Positions 42,526 to 50,627 of a DNA stretch of 64,000 nucleotides are shown here, piece after piece. Position 1 is the stretch's first letter, and each line of letters begins with the position of its first letter. The stretch is from Lewinellaceae bacterium (lineage in GTDB: Bacteria > Bacteroidota > Bacteroidia > Chitinophagales > Saprospiraceae): positions 62,001 through 126,000 of the forward strand of contig JACJYI010000003.1 of NCBI GenBank assembly GCA_020636225.1, read 5' to 3'. Made by a program: the position numbers and the translations under genes. Below the pieces are notes generated by a model. That model had not been told where the DNA came from and did no database searches. It worked only from the letters and a program-made list of their open reading frames with translations.

Positions 42526-43226
42526 CCTGGATCCCTGACGGATCCGGCGGGCACTTTCTCACATCCAATCGCGACGAAGCACCACACCGGGCCGCCTTGC
42601 AGCTCACCCATCGACAGACTGCCTCCGGGGAGACCCTGCACTATCCGGTCGACTCCGGTGCGGGAGGCACCTGGATCTGTTTTTCCGATCAGGGCCGGGC
42701 GATCTGCCTGCTCAACGGCGCCCGCCGCAAGCACCGGCACCGGCCACCCTACCGTCGGTCCCGTGGACTGGTGCTCCTGGATGCCTTCGAGGGAAAAGAC
42801 TTTTCGACCTTTATCGATGCTTACGACCTGGTGGGCATTGAGCCCTTTACCATGGTCATGGCCGATGAGGAAGATGCCAGGGTCCTGATCTGGAACGGGC
42901 GAAAGAAAGTGGTCGAGGAGATCGCCCCGGGAGAAATGAGGATCTGGTCCTCGTCCACCCTGTATCCCTATCCGGTCAGGCGTCGTCGACGCCGGCTGTT
43001 TGCCCGCTTTCTCAGGAAGCATCCGCAACCGGACCTCGACCAGATCTTGTCCTTTCACCACCTCGAGACCGGCGACCAACACAACGACTTCATCATGAAC
43101 CGCCAGGATCGGGTGCGGACCATCAGTGTCACGGCAGCCCATCTCTCGGCAAGGGACCCGTACTGGATCCATAAGGATCTGCTGCATCACAAAACCGAAC
43201 GGCGTGAGCTGGTCCAGAAGCATTAG
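42513..43226 (+). CDS. NRDE family protein (TANGO2-like Ntn hydrolase)
   Basis: 237 residues beginning MCTVTWIPD, with Cys2 as the likely N-terminal nucleophile after Met removal, and the signature SNRDEAPHRAAL. PVDSGAGGTWICFSDQGRAICLLNG and the C-terminal TISVTAAHLS fit the family. NRDE/TANGO2 proteins are cytoplasmic in bacteria and of unclear biochemical role (haem trafficking or Ntn hydrolysis has been proposed for relatives). It overlaps DinB by 13 bp and the ATP-grasp gene by about 23 bp, an unusually tight three-gene operon. Confidence 0.88.
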   Translation: MCTVTWIPDGSGGHFLTSNRDEAPHRAALQLTHRQTASGETLHYPVDSGAGGTWICFSDQGRAICLLNGARRKHRHRPPYRRSRGLVLLDAFEGKDFSTFIDAYDLVGIEPFTMVMADEEDARVLIWNGRKKVVEEIAPGEMRIWSSSTLYPYPVRRRRRRLFARFLRKHPQPDLDQILSFHHLETGDQHNDFIMNRQDRVRTISVTAAHLSARDPYWIHKDLLHHKTERRELVQKH

Positions 43227-44262
43227 GGATTTTCGGGTCAAATGGACACGATGGGAATTCTGGCCGGCCTGGTTCTTCAATATCCCGGTCCTGTTCATTG
43301 CCCTGTATTACGGCCTGCGCTCTGGCAATCTCCTGTTCTTTACCCGGGCCAATCCGGTCATTGAGACGGGCGGATTGCTCGGCGAATCGAAGATCAATAT
43401 CTATCGCCATTTACCGGCGGACGTCTATCCGGCCACCATCTTCATTCCTGCCGGGCAGCGACAGCCCGACGGGATCCGCCGGCAGTTACTGACAGCCCGG
43501 ATCGGCTGGCCTTGTATCGCCAAGCCCAATATGGGCGAACGTGGTTTTCTGGTCCATAAATGTGCGAATGAAACCGCTCTCCTGGAACACCTGATCGCTC
43601 ATCCGGAGATCGACTTCCTGGTCCAGGACTTTGTGACTTGGGAGGAGGAATACAGCGTGATGTACCATCGCTTTCCCGATGCAGAGCAGGGGCAGATCAC
43701 TTCCCTTTGTGCGAAAGGCTTCCTGTCCGTGACCGGTGACGGGCAGCGGACCGTTCGCGAGCTGATGACGGATGATCCCAGGGCCAGTTTTCAATTGGAT
43801 CGACTGTCCCTGGAACAACCGGAACTGCTCCGGTCTCGGCCCGGAGCCGGCGAGCGTGTGCTGCTGGAACCCATTGGCAATCATTGCCGCGGGACCACCT
43901 TTCTCAATGCCAATGACCGGATCACACCGGCCTTGACCTCCCGGTTCGATGAGATCAGTCACGCCTCGACAGGTCTGTATTATGGCCGGTTCGACCTGAA
44001 ATGCCGCTCCCTGGCCGATCTGGAAAAAGGTCAACATTTTGCCATCATGGAATACAATGGCGTCGGTGCCGAGCCGGCCCATATCTATCATCCCGGCCGA
44101 TCCCTGTGGAAGGCCTACCGGGATATGGCCGCCCACTGGGATATCCTGTACCGACTCTGTCGTGAACAGAAGAAACGAGGCGTGCCTGCCGAAACGATCC
44201 GCCAGGTCTGGCAGCAGATCCAGGTGTGGCGGAACCAGCAGCCGTTGCGTGCCCGGGAGTAG
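43204..44262 (+). CDS. ATP-grasp-fold ligase-like membrane-associated protein
   Basis: About 352 residues from a GTG at 43204, which overlaps the NRDE stop; the frame is open further upstream but no better start exists. An N-terminal hydrophobic stretch (FWPAWFFNIPVLFIALYYGL) is followed by an ATP-grasp domain: WPCIAKPNMGERGFLVHK (nucleotide-binding Lys), FLVQDFVTWEEEYSVMYHRF, LYYGRFDLKCRSL and the metal-binding Glu-Asn in FAIMEYNGVGAEP. Many databases label such proteins D-alanine--D-alanine ligase, but the N-terminal substrate domain of Ddl is missing, so the substrate is unknown. Confidence 0.75.
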   Translation: MSWSRSIRDFRVKWTRWEFWPAWFFNIPVLFIALYYGLRSGNLLFFTRANPVIETGGLLGESKINIYRHLPADVYPATIFIPAGQRQPDGIRRQLLTARIGWPCIAKPNMGERGFLVHKCANETALLEHLIAHPEIDFLVQDFVTWEEEYSVMYHRFPDAEQGQITSLCAKGFLSVTGDGQRTVRELMTDDPRASFQLDRLSLEQPELLRSRPGAGERVLLEPIGNHCRGTTFLNANDRITPALTSRFDEISHASTGLYYGRFDLKCRSLADLEKGQHFAIMEYNGVGAEPAHIYHPGRSLWKAYRDMAAHWDILYRLCREQKKRGVPAETIRQVWQQIQVWRNQQPLRARE

Positions 44263-44291
44263 TCCTGACCTGCCCCGCCTTGGTCAACGGG

Positions 44292-45200
44292 TCATTGGAA
44301 ACAGGTGCGGATCACCTCATCCTTGGTCGCCTCGATCTGGTTGAGCAGTGCGGTGACAGCGGGGGAGTGATTTTTTCCCGTGGGCCAGATCAGGGTCCAG
44401 GTGGTGGTGAGGGGCAGTCCGGGAAAGGGGATGATCTTCAACCGGCCATCCTTCAACTCATTGCGAATGCCGATGACGGGCATGATCGAGATACCCAGGC
44501 CGGCCAGCACTGCCTGTTTGACCGCCTCATTGGAGGTGAGTTCCATGGTCTTGGTGGTGGTCAGACCATGTTGCTTCAGGAAGGTTTCCATGGTCTGGCG
44601 GGTGCCTGATCCCTTTTCCCGAAAGATCAGGGGGGCATCCGGCAAGGACGGGACACCAGGGCCATCTTCAGGTGGAGGGGTATCATTGGTCCCCACCAGG
44701 ACCAGGCGATTTTCCATCAGTTCCAGCTGCTCCACCCGCAAGTGGTCCGGTTTGATGGACACCAGGGAAAAGTCGACCTCATTGCGCTCCAGGCTGTCAA
44801 TGACCTGGGCCTTGTTGGTGACGTCCATGGCCAGTTCGATACCGGGATGCCGGGCCAGGAAGCCGGATAGAAAGTAGGGCATGACGTATTTGCCCGTGGA
44901 GACGACGGATATCCGGATGCGACCGGTCAGCTGGCCTTTGGCAGCCAGGGAAAGGTAGTGGATGGCGTGGACCTGCTCGGCGATCTCTGCCGCCGCCTGG
45001 GCGATCTGGTTGCCAAAGTCAGTGATATAGATCTTGCGCCCTACCACCTCGGTCAACGGGACATCAAACTGGTCCTGCAGATTGCGCAACTGGATGGAGA
45101 CCGCCGGTTGGGTCAGGTGCAAGGCTTCTGCTGCCTTGGTCACACTGCCGGTCTCCCGGATCTTGAGCAGGACCTGCAGTTGGTTGAAGGTGATATTCAT
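44292..45200 (-). CDS. LysR-family transcriptional regulator
   Basis: 302 residues. The winged HTH at the N-terminus is FNQLQVLLKIRETGSVTKAAEALHLTQPAVSIQLRNLQDQFDVPL, followed by a LysR substrate-binding domain (GRIRISVVSTGKYVMPYFLSGFL, ELTSNEAVKQAVLAGLGISIMP). It resembles the CbbR/RbcR branch. Such regulators commonly control a divergent gene. IS copy 2 begins 10 bp upstream of its ATG (45198-45200), so its own promoter and ribosome-binding region have been displaced; the DNA that used to precede it now starts at 46774. It converges with the ATP-grasp operon. Confidence 0.92.
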   Translation of the reverse strand: MNITFNQLQVLLKIRETGSVTKAAEALHLTQPAVSIQLRNLQDQFDVPLTEVVGRKIYITDFGNQIAQAAAEIAEQVHAIHYLSLAAKGQLTGRIRISVVSTGKYVMPYFLSGFLARHPGIELAMDVTNKAQVIDSLERNEVDFSLVSIKPDHLRVEQLELMENRLVLVGTNDTPPPEDGPGVPSLPDAPLIFREKGSGTRQTMETFLKQHGLTTTKTMELTSNEAVKQAVLAGLGISIMPVIGIRNELKDGRLKIIPFPGLPLTTTWTLIWPTGKNHSPAVTALLNQIEATKDEVIRTCFQ

Positions 45201-45210
45201 AAATATAATT

Positions 45211-46773
45211 AGTCGCCGCTGAAAAAGTTATTCGCAACATGCTAATAACTTGACAATAAGGTCAATGCAGGTCAGAACATTTGGATTGTAGGCCTTATTT
45301 TTCGCAAGGAAAGCAAGAATTGAGTAAAAAACCTTGCAAAAAATGTTGGGAAAATTTCTACCACAGGATCAACATGACCTCTTCCGGATGCGCTTAGACC
45401 AGATGGTGAACATGAGCCATGAGCTAATCATCTTAGCCAAAGAGGTAGATTGGAATTGGATTGAAAATGAATTGAAGGATTCATATTCTGAAGAAGGCAG
45501 ACCGAGCATTCCCATTCGTACGATGGTTGGTATGCTGTTGCTGAAGCAGCTTCATAATCAAAGTGACGAATCCGTATTGGCGAGGTGGGTAGAAAATCCC
45601 TATTGGCAATATTTTACCGGGGAACAATATTTTCTACATAGGCCACCATTTGATCCAACAGATTTTGTGTATTTCCGAAAGCGGGTTGGTGAGACTGGAA
45701 TGGAAAAGGTATTAAGCCTGACAGTGAGGTTGCATTTTGGTAGTGAGTTAGAGGAAGAAGTTCAAGTTGACACAACGGTTCAGGAAAAGAATATAACGTT
45801 TCCAACAGACAGTAAGTTGGCGTTTAAGATCATCAAATACTGTTGGTCTTACGCTAAAGCGGAGCGAGTTGATTTGCGACAGTCGTACCGTTTTGTGGTA
45901 AAGGGGCTACGGATGAAACTGCACAATGGCACTCATCCCCGTCGACAGAAGGCGGCGAGGAAAGCAAGTCGGAAACTCAAGACAATAGCCGGAAGGTTGG
46001 TACGAGAATTACTAAGAAAGCTGGATTCAGAGGCCCTGGCATACTACGGTCAGAGTTTGAATCTGTTTGAATCAGTGTTGGCGCAAAAAAAGTCATCCAA
46101 AAACAAAAGATACAGCCTGCATGAACCTGCTGTGTGGTGTATAGCGAAAGGGAAGCCGCATAAGAAATATGAATTTGGATGCAAGGTTTCGGTGGCCAGA
46201 AATGCAAAAAGTGGAGTTATTGTCGGGATGAAAAGCTTCACGGGCAACCCTTATGATGGAGATACACTGGAGACAAGTCTGGACCAAATTGAACGCATCC
46301 GTCGAGATGCAGGAGGTGATCGACCAAAAACAGTAGTCGCAGACCGAGGATATCGCGGACGAAAAGAAATTGGCCAAACCAAAATATTGATCCCGACATC
46401 AGGAAATAAAAGTCAATCGAGTTACGACAAGCAAAAACAAAGAAAACGCTTTAGAAATCGAGCAGGGATAGAACCAATTATTGGCCACCTGAAGGAAGAT
46501 CATCGAATGAGACGAAACTTCCTGGCCGGAGAAAGAGGAGATGCAGTAAATTGTTTACTTGCCGGAGCGGCATTCAACCTCAAGATGCGCCTGAATCAAA
46601 TCAGGTCATCTTTTTGGGCATTTTTGCGGGATATGTGGGCTTCCCTGTCCTTTGAGATGGCTGCATTCGGCTTCCTTCTGGCCAATTGGAATCAAATGAG
46701 AAGTAAAAGTCAACTGCTTCACTCCTTGGATTATGAATGAAGCAAGTGATGCAGGGGTTTTTCAGGGACGACT
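45211..46773 (+). mobile_element. IS5-superfamily insertion sequence, copy 2 (1563 bp)
   Basis: Same length and orientation as copy 1. The right inverted repeat is identical to that of copy 1; the left end is slightly changed (AGTCGCCGCTGAAAAA). It is flanked by a 4-bp direct repeat AATT (45207-45210 and 46774-46777), independent of the ATTT at copy 1, so each copy arrived by its own transposition. It sits in the short AT-rich region between the LysR gene and the small gene at 46884. Confidence 0.93.
45343..46740 (+). CDS. IS5-family DDE transposase (copy 2)
   Basis: 465 residues, with the DDE triad in the same places as copy 1 (VDTTVQEKN, VADRGYRGRKE, IEPIIGHLKED). Residues differ from copy 1 at about five sites in the N-terminal 150 (for example IENELKD for IESELKD, FLHRPPF for FQHKPPF, GSELEEE for GSESEEE) and nowhere after, reflecting the mosaic DNA identity. 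The reading frame is intact, so the element should be able to move. Confidence 0.95.
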   Translation: MLGKFLPQDQHDLFRMRLDQMVNMSHELIILAKEVDWNWIENELKDSYSEEGRPSIPIRTMVGMLLLKQLHNQSDESVLARWVENPYWQYFTGEQYFLHRPPFDPTDFVYFRKRVGETGMEKVLSLTVRLHFGSELEEEVQVDTTVQEKNITFPTDSKLAFKIIKYCWSYAKAERVDLRQSYRFVVKGLRMKLHNGTHPRRQKAARKASRKLKTIAGRLVRELLRKLDSEALAYYGQSLNLFESVLAQKKSSKNKRYSLHEPAVWCIAKGKPHKKYEFGCKVSVARNAKSGVIVGMKSFTGNPYDGDTLETSLDQIERIRRDAGGDRPKTVVADRGYRGRKEIGQTKILIPTSGNKSQSSYDKQKQRKRFRNRAGIEPIIGHLKEDHRMRRNFLAGERGDAVNCLLAGAAFNLKMRLNQIRSSFWAFLRDMWASLSFEMAAFGFLLANWNQMRSKSQLLHSLDYE

Positions 46774-46883
46774 AATTAATGAAATGCATAGTAAATATAA
46801 ATATTGATTTATATAAACACGCCTCATCTTTGGACCGTTGATGAATACATCACCATAGATTATCCACCACCAAACCAGCAAAC

Positions 46884-47129
46884 ATGAGCCTGATGAACCT
46901 TATCTCCGGTCAGTTTCCCAAGGAAGACGCCCTGGATATCCTCACCCGGATGGTCCACGCCAAGATCTCCTACCATGAACAGAAGATCCACGGCAGCCTC
47001 AACGAAGAGGATATCAAGATGAGGGAGAACCGGATCAAGCAGTTGCAGAAAGACCTCTATGACTGCCGGAGGGAAATGGACCAGAAGGAGGGCATGATCA
47101 GGTTGTCCGCCCAGCTCGAACTGGCTTGA
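46884..47129 (+). CDS. Small conserved helical protein
   Basis: 81 residues, charged and almost wholly alpha-helical (FPKEDALDILTRMVHAKISYHEQKI, EEDIKMRENRIKQLQKDLYDCRREMDQ). I believe similar short proteins are found in Bacteroidota without assigned function. It follows the IS by 110 bp of AT-rich sequence and precedes the DUF6671 gene by 10 bp, so the two are probably an operon. Before the insertion its start would have faced the LysR gene across about 110 bp, the usual arrangement of a LysR target. Confidence 0.68.
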   Translation: MSLMNLISGQFPKEDALDILTRMVHAKISYHEQKIHGSLNEEDIKMRENRIKQLQKDLYDCRREMDQKEGMIRLSAQLELA

Positions 47130-47139
47130 CCGTCCCGAC

Positions 47140-47982
47140 GTGAAGATGTTTGCCGGCAGGACGCTGGTGATCGCCACCCGTCACCGGAAAGAACAGGTTA
47201 TCGCCCCGATCCTGGAAGCCTCCCTCGGTGTGCGGTGCATCGTACCCCCGGATCTGGACACGGATCGATTGGGCACCTTCTCCGGGGAGGTGGAACGGAA
47301 AGATGACCCGTTGACCACCGCCCGGGCAAAATGCGCCATGGCATTGGCGGCCACGGGAGCTGACCTGGCCCTGGCCAGCGAGGGTTCATTCGGACCTCAT
47401 CCCCAGTTGTTTTTCCTTCCCTCGGATGAGGAGGTCCTGCTCCTTGTGGATACCCTGAACGAGCTGGAGGTGTACGCCAGCCATCTCGATACCCGAACGA
47501 ATTATTCGGGTACCGTCATTCGCACCGAACAGGAACTCCGGTCGTTTGCGGAACAGGTCGGGTTTCCCGAACATGGCTTGATCCTGCGCAGGAAGAAAGA
47601 TGATCCGGGTGGTCTGATCAAGGGGATCACCCATGCAGATCAGTTGGATCTGGCCTTCCGCCAACTGATCACTGCGCAAGGGGAGGTCTATGTGGAGACA
47701 GATATGCGAGCCCTGTACAATCCAACCCGGATGCGGGTGATCGAACAGACTGCCAGGAAGTTGGTCGATCGGATCCAGTCCTGCTGCCCGACCTGTTCGA
47801 GGCCGGGATTCGGTGTGACCGATCTTGTGCGCGGGCTTCCCTGTGACTGGTGCGGCGGTCCGACACAAGCGGTGTTGTACACCCGATCCATATGTTCCCG
47901 ATGTCATCATGAGGTGGAGAACTGGTACCCGCAGGGAAGGCAGGTGGAAGACCCGGGATCTTGTGACAGGTGTAACCCCTGA
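47140..47982 (+). CDS. DUF6671 family protein with zinc ribbons
   Basis: 280 residues. The N-terminal 200 contain the conserved phrases LVIATRHRKEQVIAPILEASLGV, LALASEGSFGPHP and GEVYVETDMRALYNPTRMRVI; the C-terminal part carries Cys pairs CPTC, CDWC, CSRCHH and CDRC, probably two zinc ribbons. Function unknown; proteins of this type are widespread in Bacteroidota and Proteobacteria. It ends just before a strong terminator. Confidence 0.8.
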   Translation: MKMFAGRTLVIATRHRKEQVIAPILEASLGVRCIVPPDLDTDRLGTFSGEVERKDDPLTTARAKCAMALAATGADLALASEGSFGPHPQLFFLPSDEEVLLLVDTLNELEVYASHLDTRTNYSGTVIRTEQELRSFAEQVGFPEHGLILRRKKDDPGGLIKGITHADQLDLAFRQLITAQGEVYVETDMRALYNPTRMRVIEQTARKLVDRIQSCCPTCSRPGFGVTDLVRGLPCDWCGGPTQAVLYTRSICSRCHHEVENWYPQGRQVEDPGSCDRCNP

Positions 47983-48005
47983 GATCATCTTCGCCCGGCA
48001 ACGGG

Positions 48006-48037
48006 ACGGGGCGGTATGCATTCATACCGCCCCGTTT
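48006..48037 (+). terminator. Rho-independent terminator after the DUF6671 gene
   Basis: A 13-bp perfect stem (ACGGGGCGGTATG with CATACCGCCCCGT) and 4-nt loop, followed by only a short T run (TTT). It lies 23 bp after the stop codon. Further right, at 48111-48126, is a lone copy-like phrase GCGACCCCTACTG recalling the repeat at 29811. Confidence 0.75.
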
Positions 48038-48180
48038 ACCCACCTTTCAATACCAAACAAAATCTCTGAAGTTGTTGACCCCATTCAGAGGAATGACAAT
48101 GGGTGGAGTCGCGACCCCTACTGCCCTTGATCGATTCGCGGTGAAATGTCGGATTGCGGACAATCGCTTACCTTGCCCGG

Positions 48181-48783
48181 ATGAATGAGTGGGCCTTTTT
48201 CGCTTTGGCGTTCGGGATCAGTCTGATGGGATCGTTACCCTTTGGCATGATCAATCTGAATGTTTTGGCCACGGCCGTCCACCGTGGTCCACGACCGGCG
48301 CTGGTCATGGGATTGGGAGCGACGATGGTGGAAGCTGCCCAATTGGTCCTGGTCCTGTTCGGATTTGACTATCTGGCCTCCCATACCTCTGTCGACCAGG
48401 TGTTGCAATGGATCGCCATCCCGGTCTTCCTGGGATTGGCCATCCATTACTGGCGATCCAGGCCCTCTTCCCAGCACGGGGAAGTGGTCCGGTCCCGACC
48501 CTTTCTTCGCGGAGTTGGACTCGGGGTGATCAATGTCCTGATCTATCCCTTCTGGTTTCTCTGGCTGGGGATCATCCAGTTCCCAGTGGATGATCACGCC
48601 CTCTGGCCCTGGTTCATTATCGGGGCATTCCTGGGCGCCTTTGCCAGTATGGTGATCTTTACGGTTCTTGGCCGGGTGATCGAGCAGCGCTCGGAAGCCC
48701 TGACCCGCCACCTGCATCGCATCATCGCGGTGATGTTCCTGGGCTTGGGCCTGTGGCAGATCCTGCGATTGACCTTCTTGTAA
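48181..48783 (+). CDS. LysE/RhtB family exporter
   Basis: 200 residues and about six helices: FFALAFGISLMGSLPFGMINLNVLATAVHRGPRPALVMGLGATMVEAAQLVLVLFGF is the LysE opening (PGP-like motif as LPFGMIN), and later segments WIAIPVFLGLAIHYW, LGVINVLIYPFWFLWLGII and FLGAFASMVIFTVLGRVI complete the fold. Family members export amino acids; the substrate is unknown. A less perfect -7 box (TTACCTTGC) precedes the ATG. Confidence 0.83.
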   Translation: MNEWAFFALAFGISLMGSLPFGMINLNVLATAVHRGPRPALVMGLGATMVEAAQLVLVLFGFDYLASHTSVDQVLQWIAIPVFLGLAIHYWRSRPSSQHGEVVRSRPFLRGVGLGVINVLIYPFWFLWLGIIQFPVDDHALWPWFIIGAFLGAFASMVIFTVLGRVIEQRSEALTRHLHRIIAVMFLGLGLWQILRLTFL

Positions 48784-48901
48784 GGCCCTTCATGTATTTT
48801 TTACACATTCTCGGCCGGAAGGACTTGCAGTACGTTGACTCTTTCCTATCTTGAAGGCCTTCAGTCCTTTGGAGGACGGCTCACACCACAACCAATCACT
48901 T

Positions 48902-50344
48902 ATGGCGAATACGACACCATCTGCCGGATCGGGAGAAGGACTGGTTCCCAAGCCCTCGCTCAACCTGGGCCAGATCATCAACCTGAGCATGGGATTTCTG
49001 GGGATCCAGATGGGCTTTGGACTGCAAAATGGCAACGCCAGCCGGATCCTGGCCAATTTCGGAGCGGATGTCCATGAACTGTCCTGGTTCTGGTTGGTGG
49101 CCCCGTTTACCGGCCTGATCGTGCAACCCATCATCGGACACATGGGGGATCACACCTGGACCCGCCTCGGTCGCCGGAAGCCGTACTTCCTCATCGGAGC
49201 CATCCTGGCAGCCCTGGGATTGATCTTCCTGCCCAATTCATCCGTATTGGCCGGTGAAGATCTCAGTGCCACCGAGTTCATGGGCATATCGGCCATCCTC
49301 TGGATCGGTATCGGGTTTCTGGCCCTGATGGATGCTTCCTTCAACATCTCCATGGAACCGTTTCGCGCCCTGGTGGGCGACCTGTTGCCCAAACAACAGG
49401 GGACCCTCGGTTTCAGTGTGCAGACTATCCTCATCGGGATCGGTGCCGTCCTCGGATCATTCATGCCCTGGATCCTGACCAACTGGATGGGGGTCAGCAA
49501 TACCGCTGAGGCAGGTTTTGTCGCGCCCAATGTGGTCTGGTCATTCTATATCGGGGCGATCATCCTCATCGGTGCCATCCTGTACACCATCTTCACCACG
49601 CGGGAATACTCCCCGGACGAATTCGCGAAATACCATCCGGCGCCGAGCAGTAGCACCAAGGCACATCTGACCGACATCTTCCAGGATGTCCTGCACATGC
49701 CCATCCGAATGAAACGGCTGGGATGGGTACAGTTCTTTTCCTGGTTTGCCCTCTTCACCATGTGGGTCTATACCACCTCGGCAGTGGCCACCCATCATTT
49801 CGGCCTGTCGCCCCAGGATACCTCATCAGCTACATACAATGAAGCGGGTGATTGGGTCGGCGTACTGTTCGGAGTCTATAATTTCGCTGCCATAGGCTTT
49901 GCCTTCCTGCTGACTCCGCTGGCCAAGCTGACCAGCCGCAAGTTTGTGCATATCCTGGCCCTGGCCTGCGGAGGGTTGGGCTTGTTGTCCATGTATGTCA
50001 TTACCGATCCCCAATGGCTGATCGCCAGCATGATCGGGATCGGGTTTGCCTGGGCCAGCATCCTGTCCATGCCCTATGCCCTGCTGATCGATTCGCTTCC
50101 CTTGAGCAAGATGGGGGTATACATGGGGATCTTCAATTTCTTCATCGTGATCCCCCAGATCGTCAACGGATTCATCGGTGGTCCGATCATCCGGGCTTTC
50201 TTTGATGACTATGCCATCTACTATGTCGTTTTTGGAGGGGTCCTCTTTCTCCTGGCCGCCTTGTGCACCTTCCGGATCCGGGAGCCGCTTTTCCACGAAC
50301 AAGACCTGCTGGACATGGCGGAACGGAGCAAGACAGCCGCCTGA
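48902..50344 (+). CDS. MFS sugar transporter (SLC45/GPH-like)
   Basis: 480 residues with about 12 helices. The motif region GQIINLSMGFLGIQMGFGLQNGNASRILANFGAD, PIIGHMGDHTWTRLGRRKPYFLIGAILAALGL (the MFS loop 2-3 signature) and VVWSFYIGAIILIGAILYTIF match the Bacteroidota MFS family usually encoded beside alpha-amylases and maltose phosphorylases. Here a periplasmic-type amylase gene follows convergently, so uptake of maltose or short glucans is the natural inference. ATG 48902 is preferred over an upstream TTG at 48851. Confidence 0.88.
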   Translation: MANTTPSAGSGEGLVPKPSLNLGQIINLSMGFLGIQMGFGLQNGNASRILANFGADVHELSWFWLVAPFTGLIVQPIIGHMGDHTWTRLGRRKPYFLIGAILAALGLIFLPNSSVLAGEDLSATEFMGISAILWIGIGFLALMDASFNISMEPFRALVGDLLPKQQGTLGFSVQTILIGIGAVLGSFMPWILTNWMGVSNTAEAGFVAPNVVWSFYIGAIILIGAILYTIFTTREYSPDEFAKYHPAPSSSTKAHLTDIFQDVLHMPIRMKRLGWVQFFSWFALFTMWVYTTSAVATHHFGLSPQDTSSATYNEAGDWVGVLFGVYNFAAIGFAFLLTPLAKLTSRKFVHILALACGGLGLLSMYVITDPQWLIASMIGIGFAWASILSMPYALLIDSLPLSKMGVYMGIFNFFIVIPQIVNGFIGGPIIRAFFDDYAIYYVVFGGVLFLLAALCTFRIREPLFHEQDLLDMAERSKTAA

Positions 50345-50627
50345 GCATGTCCAGAACCTCCAGTCCCATCGGGGAATTCACCATCCGGAAATTACGGTAT
50401 CTCACATGTTCCAGACAGGATACTGACGGATTGGTGACGGATTACTGACGGGAAATACCTACTGGATATACCCACCTGAAACCCACCAGAAGCCCTTCTG
50501 AAACCCTTCTGGATGCCATCTTCATGCCATTGGTACAGGAGCATCGGCCCCCTGTGCTTCCGATACCGGCACAGCCGCATCGCGGCACCTGAACGATCTG
50601 ATCGCCCTCAGGTGATGTAACTCCCGA

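Noticed and set aside
18458..46777. The idea that the two IS copies form a composite transposon
   Set aside because: The target duplications differ (ATTT and AATT) and the DNA between includes ordinary chromosomal genes such as queD and DUF389 genes, so the copies inserted separately.
50345..50627. Short direct phrases (TGACGGATT and CCCTTCTG repeats) between the MFS and amylase genes
   Set aside because: The copies are only 8-9 bp and irregular, and no hairpin with a T run could be built.
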